Assembly (NCBI GenBank): GCA_035063885.1
Contig: JAPSFM010000001.1
Location: forward strand, 62,001 to 126,000
Direction of reading: 5' to 3'
Length of the DNA stretch: 64,000 bases
Source: CAADGY01 sp900696665
GTDB taxonomy: Bacteria > Acidobacteriota > Terriglobia > Bryobacterales > Bryobacteraceae
Below the pieces are notes generated by a model. That model did not search any database. It had not been told where the DNA came from and saw nothing but the letters and a program-made list of their open reading frames with translations. Positions 63,050-64,000 of this stretch are shown piece after piece. Every line of letters begins with the position of its first letter. Within the stretch, counting starts at the first letter, position 1. The translations under genes were made by a program, and so were the position numbers.

Positions 63050-64000
63050 TTGGGGTTACTCCGTCTACTCATTTGCCTGCTCCTGGCCGGAACAGCAATG
63101 GCGCAATCCGCCCGGGATCTCTATCGCCAAGGCCGGAAAGCCGAAGAGCGGGGTGAACTGGCGCGCGCGTATCTGCTCTACGCTGCCGCCGCCGCCGTGG
63201 ACCCGGGAAACCGGGGGTATTGGGCTCGCAGCCAGGCTCTGCGAACCAAGGCCGTGCTCGAGTCTTCACCGGTAGCCGCGAGCATGGACACCAGTCTCAC
63301 GAATCTCCCTGACCCGGAGCAAGACGATGCGGACGCGCTGCTTGGAAACCTGACCGATTTGGAACTGAAGGAAGCCCGGAAACTGTTGCCGCCACCGGAG
63401 TTACGTCCCGCCTTGACGCGTACCGATTTCGATTTGAAGCTCGATTCCAAACAACTCTTCGAAAAGGTAGCGGCAGCCTACGGCCTTGACGTCGTTTTCG
63501 ATGGCGACTTCAAACCGTCTCCGCCCATCCGGTTCACGCTTCAGAATGCCGGTTTCCGGGAGGCTCTGCGCGCGCTCGAAGCCGCCAGCGCATCCTTTAT
63601 CGTTCCCATCAGCGAACGGCTCTTTCTCGCTGTGAACGATAATCCGCAGAAGCGGGCCGCGGTCGAGCCGGCGGTTGCCGCTATCATTCCTATTCCGGAA
63701 CCGGTCAGTATCCAGGAGGCGCAGGAGTTGGCTCGCGCCGTGCAGCAGACCATGGAAATTCCCAAGTTCGTGATCGATTCGCAGCGGCGTATCGTGGTGA
63801 TGCGCGATCGCGTTTCGAAGATCCAGCCCGCACAGGCGCTTTTCCACCAGATGCTGGCCGCGCCGGGACAGGTCTCCGTGGAGGTGGAATTTCTCGAAGT
63901 CAACAAGTCTTCGTCGCTCAGCTACGGCCTGAATCTTCAGCGGGCGTTTCCTCTTGCCGCCTTTGGCAAGCTATGGAATTCGAAACCCTCTATTCCGAGT
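63050..64000 (+). CDS. Secretin-family protein, N-terminal part (cut by window edge)
   Basis: Open frame of 317 codons running off the right edge. Signal peptide LRLLICLLLAGTAMAQ, then a TPR-like pair (ARDLYRQGRKAEERGELARAYLLYAAA), a secretin/TonB short N-terminal domain (FDLKLDSKQLFEKVAAAYGLDVVFDGDF) and N1-like region, with the secretin-like VSVEVEFLEVNKSSSLSYGLNL at the edge. The only in-frame start upstream of the signal is TTG 63050, without a clear ribosome site. Type II/IV pilus outer-membrane channel likely. Confidence 0.8.
   Translation, partial: MGLLRLLICLLLAGTAMAQSARDLYRQGRKAEERGELARAYLLYAAAAAVDPGNRGYWARSQALRTKAVLESSPVAASMDTSLTNLPDPEQDDADALLGNLTDLELKEARKLLPPPELRPALTRTDFDLKLDSKQLFEKVAAAYGLDVVFDGDFKPSPPIRFTLQNAGFREALRALEAASASFIVPISERLFLAVNDNPQKRAAVEPAVAAIIPIPEPVSIQEAQELARAVQQTMEIPKFVIDSQRRIVVMRDRVSKIQPAQALFHQMLAAPGQVSVEVEFLEVNKSSSLSYGLNLQRAFPLAAFGKLWNSKPSIPS

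Noticed and set aside
1..64000. tRNA genes and CRISPR arrays
   Set aside because: TTCGAA-type T-loop strings occur only inside coding sequence without cloverleaf context, and no regularly spaced direct repeats were seen.

Overview
The window looks like chromosome from an Acidobacteriota member of the Solibacter/Bryobacter type. This is inferred from gene content, not from a marker search: Oar-like TonB receptors with an N-terminal carboxypeptidase-regulatory domain, FG-GAP/ASPIC-UnbV proteins, many secreted TPR proteins, Tat-exported Gfo/Idh oxidoreductases, sulfatase, polysaccharide lyase and DUF4091-type glycosidase genes, and moderately high GC. Many genes start with TTG or GTG behind a good Shine-Dalgarno sequence, and gene pairs often overlap as ATGA, TGATG or TAGTG. 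Coding density is high. No tRNA, rRNA, CRISPR array or intact transposase was found.

Layout. 1-8379 (minus): a DUF72 fragment, a cysteine synthase/Rrf2 regulator pair, then a secreted catabolic set (sulfatase, ceramidase-like protein, PL10-like pectate lyase, Gfo/Idh oxidoreductase). 8380-9868: a divergent control region with stacked operator-like palindromes, a SAM methyltransferase, and a 540-base gap. 9869-22688 (plus): a large outer-surface cluster (two ASPIC/UnbV proteins flanking a heme-less cytochrome-like TPR protein, then an Oar-like TonB receptor, a GH123-like/DUF4091 glycosidase and a TPR protein). 22690-28850: a convergent TPR gene, a truncated and frameshifted TonB receptor remnant, and a second large Oar-like receptor with an excellent sigma-70 promoter. 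29056-36526: a HELSH metallopeptidase-like protein, an unusual fusion with a C-terminal MIP18/DUF59 domain, a decayed group II intron, a LamG protein and a GH42-like glycosidase. 36725-46872 (plus): sugar isomerase, Gfo/Idh oxidoreductase and radical SAM protein, then DUF1175 (YfaT-like), a thioester alpha-2-macroglobulin and a membrane protein.

50019-46786 (minus) is the most novel block: HU-like protein, HU-TIR fusion, minimal penicillin-binding transpeptidase and SpoIID/peptidase-MA fusion. Every junction is an overlapping stop/start, and the last gene overlaps the end of the alpha-2-macroglobulin operon by 87 bases tail to tail. A TIR effector-like protein is thus joined to periplasmic wall enzymes beside a bacterial alpha-2-macroglobulin. 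This is the best candidate for an undescribed defence or envelope-surveillance system.

50153-64000: a ZnuD-like His-rich TonB receptor with an overlapping beta-propeller gene, a membrane spermidine-synthase-like protein, dnaB preceded by DnaA-box-like sequences, an RbsA/RbsC-type sugar ABC transporter without a binding protein, a small secreted protein, gatB, a AAA ATPase, and the start of a divergent secretin gene cut by the right edge.
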